Assembly (NCBI GenBank): GCA_029688825.1
Contig: JARUKX010000001.1
Coordinates: 124,001-188,000 of the forward strand
Direction of reading: 5' to 3'
From: Haloarculaceae archaeon H-GB1-1
Lineage (GTDB): Archaea; Halobacteriota; Halobacteria; Halobacteriales; Haloarculaceae
Length of the DNA stretch: 64,000 nucleotides
Under the pieces are notes generated by a model that was not told where the DNA came from, did no database searches, and saw only the letters and a list, made by a program, of their open reading frames with translations. A program made the translations under genes and the position numbers. How positions within the stretch are numbered: position 1 is the first letter of the stretch; the number at the start of each line of letters is the position of its first letter. Of the stretch, positions 50,285 to 58,665 are shown in pieces.

Positions 50285-50853
50285 TCCGTCCGCGCGAAGG
50301 TTCGGTACTTCAGATCGTCCTGTCGGATCTCTTCGAGGATCCGTTCGACCAGCACGCCTTCCGGGTCGTGCAGGCCGTTCACGCGCGTTTCGATGTCCTC
50401 GAAGGTCTCGAACGGCTTGCGCTTTCGTTCGTCGAGGATCGCGTTGCGCAACTTCTTGCCGATTCCAGGCAGGAGATTCAGCTGGTGCAATCGGAGCGTG
50501 ATCGGTTGGGCGTCGTTGTAGAAGTCGACGAACCGCAACTCGTCGCCGTCGACGATCTCCTCGACGGCGTACTCCAGTTCCGACTGCGCACCGCCGGGCA
50601 GGTCCTCGAACTCGACCGCGGAGACGCGCTCTGCGTCGTCGCGATGGACGTCGACCGCGTCGCCGATGTTGATGCCCGGCGTCTCAGAGAAGACGACCTC
50701 GAACAGCTGGAAGTCCGACGTGTCGAGGGCGTACACCAGCGGCTGTTTCTGGTGCTGTGGACGGTCGTCATCGGTCCGGCCGTGCGGGAGATAATCCAGG
50801 ACCACGGCCGACGGCGCCACCTGCTGCTCGTCGCTTGGCTCCGAGTCGCTCAT
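50281..50853 (-). CDS. DUF655 RNA-binding-like protein (HhH domain)
   Basis: 190 residues from the ATG at 50853. The DUF655 family is a conserved archaeal protein with a helix-hairpin-helix segment; here QLNLLPGIGKKLRNAILDER and the KPFETFEDIETRVNGLHDPE region. The N-terminal beta-rich part (AVVLDYLPHGRTDDDRPQ) is also characteristic. The function is unknown but the location between RpoF and KsgA is conserved in archaea and suggests work on RNA or ribosomes. The longer upstream frame is not coding. Confidence 0.9.
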   Translation of the reverse strand: MSDSEPSDEQQVAPSAVVLDYLPHGRTDDDRPQHQKQPLVYALDTSDFQLFEVVFSETPGINIGDAVDVHRDDAERVSAVEFEDLPGGAQSELEYAVEEIVDGDELRFVDFYNDAQPITLRLHQLNLLPGIGKKLRNAILDERKRKPFETFEDIETRVNGLHDPEGVLVERILEEIRQDDLKYRTFARTE

Positions 50854-50893
50854 GTCGAAACGGTAGGGCGAGAAGGAACTTAAATGCCAGCAG

Positions 50894-51250
50894 TCAGACG
50901 TACTTCGCGACGACGCCGAGGATCTCGTCGAGTTCGTCACCAGAGAGCGAGTATCGCTCCTGGGCGTAGATGGCGCGGAGTTCGTCCCGGTCCTGGGGGA
51001 GGAGGTTGACGATCTTGTACGCGGTGGCCTCGTCTACCTTCTCCAGTTCCTGTAGCTCGGCGACGAATTCGTCGGATTCCTCCACGTCGAGGACCGCGAA
51101 GCGGTTGACGTGGTCGATGGCGCGCGCCAGTTCGTAGCGCATCTCGCGCTCCTCGTCGGCCGCGCGCTCGTGTTCGATGTCCTGGAGGATCTCTTTGGTC
51201 TCCGCGACCGTGAGAAACTCCTCATCGAGCTTCGTTTTGAAGATGGTCAT
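50894..51250 (-). CDS. rpoF: DNA-directed RNA polymerase subunit F (Rpb4 homologue)
   Basis: 118 residues. LDEEFLTVAETKEILQDIEH at the N-terminus, the ELEKVDEATAYKIVNLLPQD segment and the C-terminal HRDC-like helical part (DELRAIYAQERYSLSGDELD) match archaeal Rpb4. It pairs with subunit E (Rpb7, not in the window) to form the stalk of RNA polymerase. It follows eL21 after one base, and its gene is followed by DUF655 40 bases later. Confidence 0.94.
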   Translation of the reverse strand: MTIFKTKLDEEFLTVAETKEILQDIEHERAADEEREMRYELARAIDHVNRFAVLDVEESDEFVAELQELEKVDEATAYKIVNLLPQDRDELRAIYAQERYSLSGDELDEILGVVAKYV

Positions 51251-51251
51251 G

Positions 51252-51545
51252 CTACTCCTGCTGGAGTCGGAGGTGTGCTGGCTTGACGATGAGCGTCTTG
51301 TCCTTACCGCCGTCGTTGATCTCGACCTTGTAGGCCTGACCCTGCTTGCCCGCGACTTGGCCGGTCAGTCCGTCGAATCGAGGGTGGAAGCGACCGTCCG
51401 GAACGGACGGGTCGATCTTCAGGTGGACCTTCTGCCCGTTTTCGAACTCCTGCACGGAGCGCTGGGGCGGGGAGGTACCACGGTCTCGCGGGTCGTTCTT
51501 GAGCTTGTCACGCGTGCCTTTGAGGGGTCCGTTGGAACTAGGCAT
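51252..51545 (-). CDS. rpl21e: 50S ribosomal protein eL21
   Basis: 97 residues. [20 protein letters not shown] at the N-terminus and [20 protein letters not shown], followed by [19 protein letters not shown], are the eL21 signature; the SH3-like fold binds rRNA in the large subunit. It leads the minus-strand unit eL21-RpoF-DUF655-KsgA-HemK2, a known archaeal association of translation and RNA polymerase genes. The upstream 100-base spacer holds its promoter, with a T-rich TTTTATTAGG (reverse strand) near 51571-51580. Confidence 0.96.
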   Translation of the reverse strand: MPSSNGPLKGTRDKLKNDPRDRGTSPPQRSVQEFENGQKVHLKIDPSVPDGRFHPRFDGLTGQVAGKQGQAYKVEINDGGKDKTLIVKPAHLRLQQE

Positions 51546-51645
51546 TCTTGAACTTCGATAATCCGGACGGCCTAATAAAACGTGCGTTCCCGTCTCGCCG
51601 TGGCGGTGGCTCTCGGGGTGGGGAACGCGAGAAGCGAGTGCCGCG

Positions 51646-51912
51646 TTAGATGCGGCCGACGTTCTCGACGGAGACGCTCTCGACGCCGTCGACGTCAGCG
51701 AAGCCTTCTTCGACGGCTTCGGTGCCGCCTGCGTCGTCGGGGACGATGACGGTCGGGAAGAGCGCGACCAGCCCGAACGCGACGTCGTCGCGTTCGAAGC
51801 CGTTGATCTTCGCGCCCTCCGGGAGCGACTGTTCGAGACGCTCCTGGAGTTCGTCGAGGTCGATTTCGGGGCTCTGCGGCATGACTTTGATTTTGGCTGC
51901 GACTTTTCCCAT
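51646..51912 (-). CDS. aef1b: Translation elongation factor aEF-1B (EF-1 beta)
   Basis: 88 residues from the ATG at 51912 ([20 protein letters not shown]). The archaeal EF-1 beta fold is represented by [20 protein letters not shown] and the conserved [20 protein letters not shown], then [17 protein letters not shown]. It exchanges GDP for GTP on aEF-1A. It follows the 59-residue zinc protein gene by two bases, so they are co-transcribed. Confidence 0.95.
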   Translation of the reverse strand: MGKVAAKIKVMPQSPEIDLDELQERLEQSLPEGAKINGFERDDVAFGLVALFPTVIVPDDAGGTEAVEEGFADVDGVESVSVENVGRI

Positions 51913-51914
51913 GG

Positions 51915-52094
51915 TTACGGTCCCGTGAACCCGCAGTCGGGGCACTCGTAGAGGTTACTCTGCTTGCGACACTTTGCACAGCGGTAGATCGCGTGGTTGC
52001 ACTCCGGACAGTTGAACGCGGCAGCGTTCGTGCCGGAGATGTTGATCCCACACGAGATGCACTTCTGCCGGCTGTTCTGTTTCGACTCGCTCAT
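51915..52094 (-). CDS. 59-residue zinc-ribbon protein, HVO_2753-like
   Basis: Begins [20 protein letters not shown]. Four cysteine pairs occur: CISC, CPEC, CAKC and CPDC, enough for two zinc sites. The length, pattern and position immediately upstream of aEF-1B match the haloarchaeal small zinc protein family represented by Haloferax HVO_2753, whose mutant I recall as affected in biofilm and swarming. The molecular role is not known; RNA binding has been suggested for such proteins but is not shown here. Longer upstream frames are not coding. Confidence 0.85.
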   Translation of the reverse strand: MSESKQNSRQKCISCGINISGTNAAAFNCPECNHAIYRCAKCRKQSNLYECPDCGFTGP

Positions 52095-52129
52095 ACCTGC
52101 CCGTACCCCCTCCCGGTTTTTAATCGTTG

Positions 52130-53545
52130 TCAAACGAGTTCCGGACGGACCTTCCGCGCGTACCGCGGGACCCCCTCCTGGGTGTAGAGGTGCCGGCAGA
52201 CGGTCGCGACGGTCTGGCCGGGTTCGACCGGCTCGGCGTCGGCCGCGACCTGCAGCGGGACGCTCACTGATTCGTCGTCGACGCGGAACGCGACGATTGT
52301 GACGCCGAGCGCCCCGGACCGCTGCTGGAGCGGTGCGAACTCCGGCGGTGCACCGCCCTGACCGACGGTCGTGACCGTCTCGACGGTGCCGGTCCGCGGA
52401 AGCGTGACCGCCGCGAAGTCGCCCAGTTCGTGACATCGAGGACAGGCACCCTCGGGCGGGAACGCGAGCGCGCCGCAGGAATCGCACTGGCCGGCGACGA
52501 GGCGGTGACGCTGCGGGAGCGAGCGCTTCCACGACGGAACGGAGACCGACGCGCCGCCGCCCGCTGGCGGGGACCCCGAGAGGTCGCCACGGCGGCGCAG
52601 GTACGACGGGTAGTCCAGTTCGTTCGGCTCGATGTCGGGCCAGCCGACCGGGCACGACCCGGCGAGGACGAGCGCGTCGGCGCTCGCGCCGCTGCCATAG
52701 CCGACTGCGAGGATTCGGTCATGCCCGTCCGCGACGGCGCGGGCGATGCTCAACGGTGCACTCGCAGCGCCCGTGTCGCCGAGATCGGCCACCGTTGCGC
52801 AGCGGTCCACGAGGTCGGGTTCGACGTTCGCGGCCTTCGCGGCCCGGTACGGGAGGTCACCGTCGGGTGCGTGTATCGCCGCCGCGTCGACGCCGCTCGG
52901 GTCGGCTTCCAGTCCGTCGATGGCCGCGGTAACCGGCTCGACGAACGCAGCGCGGTCGTAGGAGCGAACGTCGATTGCCCGGACGTCGTGCTCGACCGCT
53001 TGTCTGAATCGCGTGCCCGGATAGGGCTCTTCGGCTGCGGCGTGTTCGACGAGTCGGACGCCGCCAGCGGGTCCGACGACGAACGCGACGGCTCCCGCAC
53101 CGGCGGCGTGTTCGATAGCGCTGTCTGGCTCGCCGCGCGGACAGTCCGCAACGACGACGAGTACGGGACCTTCCGGCGCGAAGTCGAAGCCGGCCAGCAA
53201 CGCCGCGGCGCCCGCGCGCGTGCTCCCGGTGAACGTCGGCCGACGGGCGGCCTCCTCGACGCCGAGCATCGACCCGAGTCTGACCGTCAGGTCTTCCTCG
53301 GCGAGCGGCGGGGTCGTCGTCGCGAACGCGAGTGAGGAGACGGCTCCGCCGTCGACACTGGCCGCCGAGAGCGCGCGCTCGCCGGCCTCGACGCCCAGCG
53401 TCAGCGCGTCCTCGTCGCCCGCCGGGACGGCCGTCGTGTCGATGCCCGTCGCCTCGAAGCGGCCCCACGCGTTCTCGATCGTATCCGCGTCGATGCGCCC
53501 GCGCGGGACGGCCACTCCGATGCCCGTGATAGCGCGGTCGGTCAC
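52130..53545 (-). CDS. HMG-CoA synthase-like protein fused to a DUF35 zinc-ribbon/OB domain
   Basis: 471 residues, GTG start at 53545 overlapping the thiolase stop (GTGA). The N-terminal ~310 residues have a HMGCS/KAS III thiolase fold ([37 protein letters not shown]). The catalytic histidine region is [16 protein letters not shown] (H225), but where HMG-CoA synthase has its acyl-accepting cysteine this protein has TFTGSTRAG (104-112): no Cys. The C-terminal ~140 residues are a DUF35 module with a zinc ribbon (C354, C357, C368, C371). Archaeal HMGCS normally works with thiolase and a separate DUF35 protein; here the last two are one chain. Confidence 0.88.
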   Translation of the reverse strand: MTDRAITGIGVAVPRGRIDADTIENAWGRFEATGIDTTAVPAGDEDALTLGVEAGERALSAASVDGGAVSSLAFATTTPPLAEEDLTVRLGSMLGVEEAARRPTFTGSTRAGAAALLAGFDFAPEGPVLVVVADCPRGEPDSAIEHAAGAGAVAFVVGPAGGVRLVEHAAAEEPYPGTRFRQAVEHDVRAIDVRSYDRAAFVEPVTAAIDGLEADPSGVDAAAIHAPDGDLPYRAAKAANVEPDLVDRCATVADLGDTGAASAPLSIARAVADGHDRILAVGYGSGASADALVLAGSCPVGWPDIEPNELDYPSYLRRRGDLSGSPPAGGGASVSVPSWKRSLPQRHRLVAGQCDSCGALAFPPEGACPRCHELGDFAAVTLPRTGTVETVTTVGQGGAPPEFAPLQQRSGALGVTIVAFRVDDESVSVPLQVAADAEPVEPGQTVATVCRHLYTQEGVPRYARKVRPELV

Positions 53546-54714
53546 GCCGCTCCCTCCCGTTCGAAGACGTGGACGACGGCCGCGCCACCGCTTCCGCCGA
53601 CATTGTGCGTGAGTCCGACCGTCGCATCGTCGACCTGCCGCTCGCCTCCCGTCCCGGTGAGCTGTGCGAACGCCTCGGCGACCTGCCCGACGCCGGTCGC
53701 GCCGATGGGGTGGCCCTTCGACTTGAGGCCGCCGGAGGTGTTGACCGGGAGCGACCCGTCGAGGGCCGTCTCGCCGTCCGCGACGAGTTCGCCAGCCTCC
53801 TCGGGGGCACAGAACCCGAGGTCGGCGTAGGCCAGGAGTTCCGCGATGGCGAAGCAGTCGTGAACCTCCGCGAAGTCGAGGTCGGCCGCTCGCAGACCGG
53901 CGTCGTCGTAGGCCGTCTCGGCCGCTCGCCGGCTGGCAGGAACGGCGGTGTACGTCTCCCGCTGGGCCAGCCCGACGCGGTCGCTGCTCGCGCCGACGCC
54001 GGCGACGCGGATCGGTGTGTCGGTAAACTCCCGCGCGACGGTCTCGCTGACGACGAACGCACACGCTGCGCCGTCGGAGACCGGACAGCAGTGATAGACG
54101 GTCAGCGGGTCGGCGACGGTGGGAGCGTCGAGCGCGTCGTCCAGCGAGCACTCGAACCCGAGGTGCGCGTGGGGATTGTGCGCGCCGTTGGCGTGATTCT
54201 TCACCGAGACGTGCGCGAGATGCTCGGGCGTCGTCCCGTAGGTCCGCATGTGTGCGTCGGTCATCTGTGCGTACACACCGGCGAACGTCGTCCCTGCGAG
54301 CCGCTCGTACTCGGTGTCGCCGCTGACGCCCAGCCAGTAGCGGACGGCGTCGCTCGACACGTCCGTCATCGACTCGAAGCCGCCGGCGAGCACGACGTCG
54401 GCCATCCCGCTTCGGACGGCCTGGACGGCCTGTCTCACGGCGTAGCCGCCCGCCGCACAGGCGTTTTCCACGCGAGTGCAGGGGACGCCGTGGAGTCCGA
54501 CGTGCTCGGTGACTGCGGGCCCGGAGAGCCCGATCTGACGGCCGCCGACGCCGAGCGTTCCGACCACGGCCTCGTCGATTCGGTCCGCCTCGAACTCGTC
54601 CGGCACCGCGGAGAGCGTCGCCTCGAACGCGTCGCGGAACAGCGTCCGATAGCTCCGCTCGGGAAACGCGCCGAAGTCCGATTGGCCCGCGCCGAGGAGG
54701 TAGGCGTCTCGCAT
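53542..54714 (-). CDS. Thiolase (SCP-x-like acetyl-CoA acetyltransferase)
   Basis: 390 residues from the ATG at 54714 (MRDAYLLGAGQSDFGAFPER). The nucleophilic cysteine is C86 in RVENACAAGGYAVRQA. The histidine loops are EVHDCFAIAELLAYADLGF and SGGLKSKGHPIGATGVGQV, and the C-terminal QVDDATVGLTHNVGGSGGA completes the fold. The sequence is of the archaeal/SCP-x thiolase type, which in archaea forms a complex with HMGCS and a DUF35 protein that channels acetoacetyl-CoA. Its direct partner here lacks the HMGCS cysteine, so the substrate of this pair is uncertain. Confidence 0.9.
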   Translation of the reverse strand: MRDAYLLGAGQSDFGAFPERSYRTLFRDAFEATLSAVPDEFEADRIDEAVVGTLGVGGRQIGLSGPAVTEHVGLHGVPCTRVENACAAGGYAVRQAVQAVRSGMADVVLAGGFESMTDVSSDAVRYWLGVSGDTEYERLAGTTFAGVYAQMTDAHMRTYGTTPEHLAHVSVKNHANGAHNPHAHLGFECSLDDALDAPTVADPLTVYHCCPVSDGAACAFVVSETVAREFTDTPIRVAGVGASSDRVGLAQRETYTAVPASRRAAETAYDDAGLRAADLDFAEVHDCFAIAELLAYADLGFCAPEEAGELVADGETALDGSLPVNTSGGLKSKGHPIGATGVGQVAEAFAQLTGTGGERQVDDATVGLTHNVGGSGGAAVVHVFEREGAA

Positions 54715-54878
54715 GCGATGGCGTACCACTGCCCGGAGGATAAGTACTCGCCGGTGGTCGGGGCGTGAAACGGCTTTGTGAGCGGTCGTCGTGACAATCG
54801 TAATTACAATCAATTCAGTTTAAAATTCACAATCACTGATTAATCCTAATAGCCGGCCACTGCTACCAGAAGGGTGGA
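54715..54878. other. A+T-rich divergent promoter region
   Basis: The spacer between the thiolase and subtilase genes contains an A+T-rich core (54790-54852) with three copies of ACAATC (54794, 54806, 54829). TTAATCCTAATA near 54841 is a candidate promoter element about 30 bases before the subtilase start. ACTTATC on the reverse strand at 54739-54745 could serve the thiolase gene. Confidence 0.4.
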
Positions 54879-56195
54879 ATGTCGAATCCAAACCGACGCA
54901 GGTTCCTCCAGCTCAGTGGCGCAGTTCTCGGCGGCATCGCCACCGGGACCACCGTGACGGCGAAGACGCGCACCGACCGATTCCTCGTCGACGTGACGGG
55001 GTCGACGAGGCAGAAGATAGAGCGCTCGGACGCGACGGTCGTCCACGACCTCGACGCCATCGACCTCCTGGTCGTCGAGGGACCGAAGGCAGCCGTCTCC
55101 GAAGCGGCGGAGGAGTACGTCCCGGACATCGAGATCGAATTCGATGGCCCAGCGGTGAGCAAGACGGCACCGTCGGCGTCCGCGAGCGCCGCCGACCTCC
55201 AGTGGGACAAGGACGTCCTCTCCATCGACGAGGCACACGACGTGACCCGGGGCGAGGGCACGCGCGTCGCGGTCATCGACACCGGGGTCGACGCGAAGCA
55301 CCCAGCGCTCGACCACGCCGTGAATACGTCGCTCTCGAAGAACTTCACCGGCGACGGCTACGGTGCGGGCCGCCCCTACGGCGGCGACCACGGCACCCAC
55401 GTCGGCGGCATCATCGCTGCCGACGCGCCCGAAGACGACGGCGTCATCGGGACCGCGCCGGCCACGGACCTCGTCGACTGCCGGGTCTTCTCGCCGGACA
55501 GTCTCGCTTCCTTCGCGGACATCCTTGCGGCCATCGAGTACAGCGTCTCGATCGGGTGTGACGCGGTGAACCTGAGCCTCGGCTCGTACCCGAACCCGCG
55601 GCAGGGCAACGGCGAGTTCTACGGGAAGGTCCTGAACCGAGCGTTGACGCACGCGAACGAGGAGGGAACGCTGCTCGTCGTCGCCGCCGGCAACGATAGC
55701 GCGGACCTGCAACACGACGGTGACGTCATCAGCCTGCCGAACGAAGGTGCACAGGCGTTCTCCATCGCGGCGACCGGCCCCATCGGCTACATGTGGGGCG
55801 AGGAGGGACTCGAAGCGCCGCCGGAGAGTCCGGCCTTCTACACGAACTACGGGACGAACGCCATCGACATCGCTGCTCCGGGCGGTGACGCCGACCAGTC
55901 GCAGATCGGCAGCGGCGGGGACTGGCGGAACGACCTCGTCTACAACACCATCTCGACGCCGAAGTACGCCGACGACGGCACCTACCTCGGGACCGAGAGA
56001 ACCTACGGCTGGCACGCCGGCACGAGCATGGCGGCTCCGCAGGTCGCCGGCGCGGCCGCATTGGTCAAGAGCGCGAACCCGAGCTACCACCCGAACAAGC
56101 TCGACTCGGCGCTCCGTCGGGCCGCGTCGGTCCCCCACGACTACGACAAGACGTACTACGGGAGCGGCTTCCTGAACGTCCTCGACGCGCTGTAA
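54879..56195 (+). CDS. Tat-exported subtilisin-like serine protease (halolysin-like)
   Basis: 438 residues. MSNPNRRRFLQLSGAVLGGI is a clear twin-arginine signal, as used by haloarchaeal halolysins. An I9-like propeptide (about 32-92) precedes the catalytic domain: D134 in RVAVIDTGVDAKHPAL, H171 in GDHGTHVGGIIA, oxyanion N272 in VVAAGNDSA and S383 in WHAGTSMAAPQVAG. It should be an extracellular protease. There is no C-terminal PKD or other extension, unlike many halolysins. The upstream spacer is A+T-rich. Confidence 0.94.
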   Translation: MSNPNRRRFLQLSGAVLGGIATGTTVTAKTRTDRFLVDVTGSTRQKIERSDATVVHDLDAIDLLVVEGPKAAVSEAAEEYVPDIEIEFDGPAVSKTAPSASASAADLQWDKDVLSIDEAHDVTRGEGTRVAVIDTGVDAKHPALDHAVNTSLSKNFTGDGYGAGRPYGGDHGTHVGGIIAADAPEDDGVIGTAPATDLVDCRVFSPDSLASFADILAAIEYSVSIGCDAVNLSLGSYPNPRQGNGEFYGKVLNRALTHANEEGTLLVVAAGNDSADLQHDGDVISLPNEGAQAFSIAATGPIGYMWGEEGLEAPPESPAFYTNYGTNAIDIAAPGGDADQSQIGSGGDWRNDLVYNTISTPKYADDGTYLGTERTYGWHAGTSMAAPQVAGAAALVKSANPSYHPNKLDSALRRAASVPHDYDKTYYGSGFLNVLDAL

Positions 56196-56331
56196 GACGT
56201 CACACAGCAGCCGTCGTTCCCGCTCTGATTCGTTCGCCGCTCACTCCCGAGTCGCGTCGCTGGCCCGCTGCCGGACCGTATCGGTGACACTCGTGACCGA
56301 GAGTTATGGTCCGGGGAGTAGAAAGACACCC

Positions 56332-56793
56332 ATGCCGTACAGCTACGAACCCCAGCACTTCGAGGAGTTCGAGGTCGGACAGACCTTCGAGAGCGTCGGC
56401 CGCACCGTCACCGAATCGGACTTCGTCTTCCACTCGGCGTTCACCGGAGACTGGACGGAACTGCACACCAACGCGGAGTACGCCGAAGACGGTCCCTTCG
56501 GCGAACGCATCGCACAGGGACCGCTGACGTTCATCCTCGCGACCGGGTTCGTCTACCGCTGTGGCTTCCTCGAACGGACGGTGGTCGCGTTCCTCGGGAT
56601 GAACTACATGGACATCCCCGCACCGGTCTACGTTGGGGACACGGTCTCCGCGGAGTTCGAAGTCACCGAAGCACGCGACCTGTCCACCCGCGACGACGCC
56701 GGACTGGTCGTCATCGACTCCTCGATGACCAACCAGACGGGCGAGGAAGTGTTCGCCGGCGACATGAAGTTCCTCGTGGCGAAGGGTGAATGA
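56332..56793 (+). CDS. MaoC-like hotdog dehydratase
   Basis: 153 residues from the ATG at 56332 (MPYSYEPQHFEEFEVGQTFE). The MaoC/hydratase-type hotdog is seen in VTESDFVFHSAFTGDWTELH, with the catalytic Asp/His region, and RIAQGPLTFILATGFVYRCG. The family hydrates enoyl-CoA or binds (R)-hydroxyacyl-CoA, and in haloarchaea many are linked to fatty acid or PHA metabolism. There is no clear pathway neighbour: it stands alone between the subtilase and TFB genes. Confidence 0.88.
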   Translation: MPYSYEPQHFEEFEVGQTFESVGRTVTESDFVFHSAFTGDWTELHTNAEYAEDGPFGERIAQGPLTFILATGFVYRCGFLERTVVAFLGMNYMDIPAPVYVGDTVSAEFEVTEARDLSTRDDAGLVVIDSSMTNQTGEEVFAGDMKFLVAKGE

Positions 56794-56913
56794 CTGTCAG
56801 TGCTGGCACTTGCGCACGACGGCAGGAGTCCAGTACCCCGCGAAGGGACGGTACCGGCGGTGAGAGCGTCTCGTTGCCTGAATACCGACAGAATACCCGG
56901 TCGCTGAGAGGCA

Positions 56914-56926
56914 GAATATTTATAAG
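56914..56926 (+). promoter_or_regulatory. TATA box of the TFB gene
   Basis: The sequence GAATATTTATAAG, 28-40 bases before the ATG at 56954, is the strongest core-promoter-like element seen in this window, in a locally A+T-rich stretch. A second A+T-rich patch, CTATATAAG, follows at 56941-56949, very near the start codon. Confidence 0.6.
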
Positions 56927-56953
56927 TCTGTAAATTTTCTCTATATAAGAACA

Positions 56954-57913
56954 ATGGAACGGCCCAGTCGTCAGCGGCAACGCGAGCGGGAATCGGAGGA
57001 AACCGAAGAAGAATCCGCTGAGCAGACCTGTCCGGAGTGTGAATCCAGCGACTTGGTCACCAGCGCGGACGGCGGGGAGCTGGTCTGTGAGGACTGCGGA
57101 CTGGTGATAGAGGAGGACACCATCGACCGCGGTCCCGAGTGGCGAGCGTTCAACCACAGCGAGCGACAGAGCAAGTCACGGGTGGGTGCGCCGACCACGC
57201 GCACGATGCACGACAAGGGTCTCACGACCCAGATCGACTGGAAGGACAAAGACGCATACGGGCGGTCGCTGTCCTCGGAGAAGCGGAGTCAGATGCACCG
57301 GCTTCGTAAGTGGCAGGAACGAATCCGAACGAAGGACGCCGGCGAGCGGAACCTCCAGTTCGCACTCAGCGAGATCGACCGGATGGCCTCCGCGCTGGGC
57401 GTTCCGCGCTCGGTTCGGGAAGTCGCGTCGGTCATCTACCGTCGGGCGCTCGACGAGGACCTCATCCGCGGGCGCTCCATCGAGGGCGTCGCGACGAGCT
57501 GTCTCTACGCCGCGTGCCGCCAGGAGAACATCCCGCGGAGCCTCGAAGAGGTCTCGGAGGTCTCTCGGGTCGAACAGAAGGAGATCGGCCGCACGTATCG
57601 GTACGTCGCCCAGGAGCTCAGTCTGAAGATGGAGCCGGTCGACCCCAAACAGTACGTCCCGCGGTTCAGTTCGGACCTCGGACTCAGCGAGGAGGTACAG
57701 GCGAAAGCCAACGAGATCATCGACGTGACAGCCGAGAAGGGACTGCTGTCCGGGAAGTCCCCGACAGGGTACGCCGCCGCCGCAATCTACGCCGCCTCAC
57801 TTCTGTGCAACGAGAAGAAGACCCAGCGAGAGGTGGCTGACGTGGCACAGGTGACCGAGGTCACCATCCGGAACCGGTATCAGGAACAGATCGAAGCGAT
57901 GGACATCCACTGA
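56954..57913 (+). CDS. tfb: Transcription initiation factor TFB (TFIIB homologue)
   Basis: 319 residues. The N-terminal zinc ribbon uses the CPEC (beginning [17 protein letters not shown]) and CEDCG pairs; the B-finger/linker is [20 protein letters not shown]. Two cyclin-like repeats follow (about 120-205 and 215-305, with [20 protein letters not shown] and [20 protein letters not shown] as core helices), and the C-terminal [17 protein letters not shown]. It binds the TATA-TBP complex at the BRE and recruits polymerase. Haloarchaea carry several TFB paralogues; which one this corresponds to is unknown. Confidence 0.96.
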   Translation: MERPSRQRQRERESEETEEESAEQTCPECESSDLVTSADGGELVCEDCGLVIEEDTIDRGPEWRAFNHSERQSKSRVGAPTTRTMHDKGLTTQIDWKDKDAYGRSLSSEKRSQMHRLRKWQERIRTKDAGERNLQFALSEIDRMASALGVPRSVREVASVIYRRALDEDLIRGRSIEGVATSCLYAACRQENIPRSLEEVSEVSRVEQKEIGRTYRYVAQELSLKMEPVDPKQYVPRFSSDLGLSEEVQAKANEIIDVTAEKGLLSGKSPTGYAAAAIYAASLLCNEKKTQREVADVAQVTEVTIRNRYQEQIEAMDIH

Positions 57914-57965
57914 CGGACGCGGTCGGTTCCTTGTTTTTTCGCGGTCGAAGGCGACGACAGAGCCG

Positions 57966-58664
57966 TCAGTCGGCGCTCGCGGCGTCTAGCTCGGCGACCG
58001 CGTCCATGATACGCAGGTCGTTGAGGACGATGAGTCCGAACCCACCCTTCGCCACGACGTCGATGTACGTGACGACCAGCGAGGTCGTCTCGATGTCCAT
58101 GAACCCGAAGCCAGCAGGCGCGAGCAGCCAGATGACCGGGTAGATGAGCCAGAGGACCACCACGAACGAGCGGATCTTCCTGAACAGGTCGACGACGCCG
58201 TCCGGCTGTGTCTCGACCGCGACGGCCTCGAAGTCGCGGAACAGGTACCAGACGACCACGCCGAACGTCGCGCTGCCGAGCGCGAAGGCCACCAGGTCGA
58301 GCGGTGACGCCAGGACCGCGCCCGCGAATCCGAGGACGATGGTGGCCGCTTGCAGGCCCGCGGTCCGGACGATGAGAGAGCGGTCCGCGCCGACCAGGAG
58401 GCCGATGAATGCGATGTGGATCGGCGTCGTCAGCAGCCAGTCGACGTATCGCGGGACGTAAACCGTCCCGTGGCCGGTTTCGAGCCCGCCGAACCCGAGC
58501 GCCATCAGCCCGTAGGCCACCAACGCGATGGCGGGGACGACGGCGAGCAGGGCGAATCGTCGGCGCTCCCGCTCCGGGACGAGCGTCGTCGCGTACCCGA
58601 GTCCGACCGTCCCGAGCAGCATGCCGACCGTCCCGAGGCCGAACCAGGTGGTGATGTCGACCAT
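57966..58664 (-). CDS. sop2: Sensory rhodopsin II-like retinal protein
   Basis: 232 residues, seven membrane helices. Retinal binds the Schiff-base lysine K206 in TYIDVVAKGGFGLIVLND. The counterion set is R72, D75 in PRYVDWLLTTPIHIAF, and D202. F86 replaces the proton-donor Asp of bacteriorhodopsin, the hallmark of sensory rather than pumping rhodopsins. Two residues differ from Natronomonas SRII: position 83 is His instead of a hydrophobic residue, and the T204 equivalent next to the lysine is Ala. It is co-transcribed after the transducer gene with one base between. Confidence 0.9.
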   Translation of the reverse strand: MVDITTWFGLGTVGMLLGTVGLGYATTLVPERERRRFALLAVVPAIALVAYGLMALGFGGLETGHGTVYVPRYVDWLLTTPIHIAFIGLLVGADRSLIVRTAGLQAATIVLGFAGAVLASPLDLVAFALGSATFGVVVWYLFRDFEAVAVETQPDGVVDLFRKIRSFVVVLWLIYPVIWLLAPAGFGFMDIETTSLVVTYIDVVAKGGFGLIVLNDLRIMDAVAELDAASAD

Positions 58665-58665
58665 C

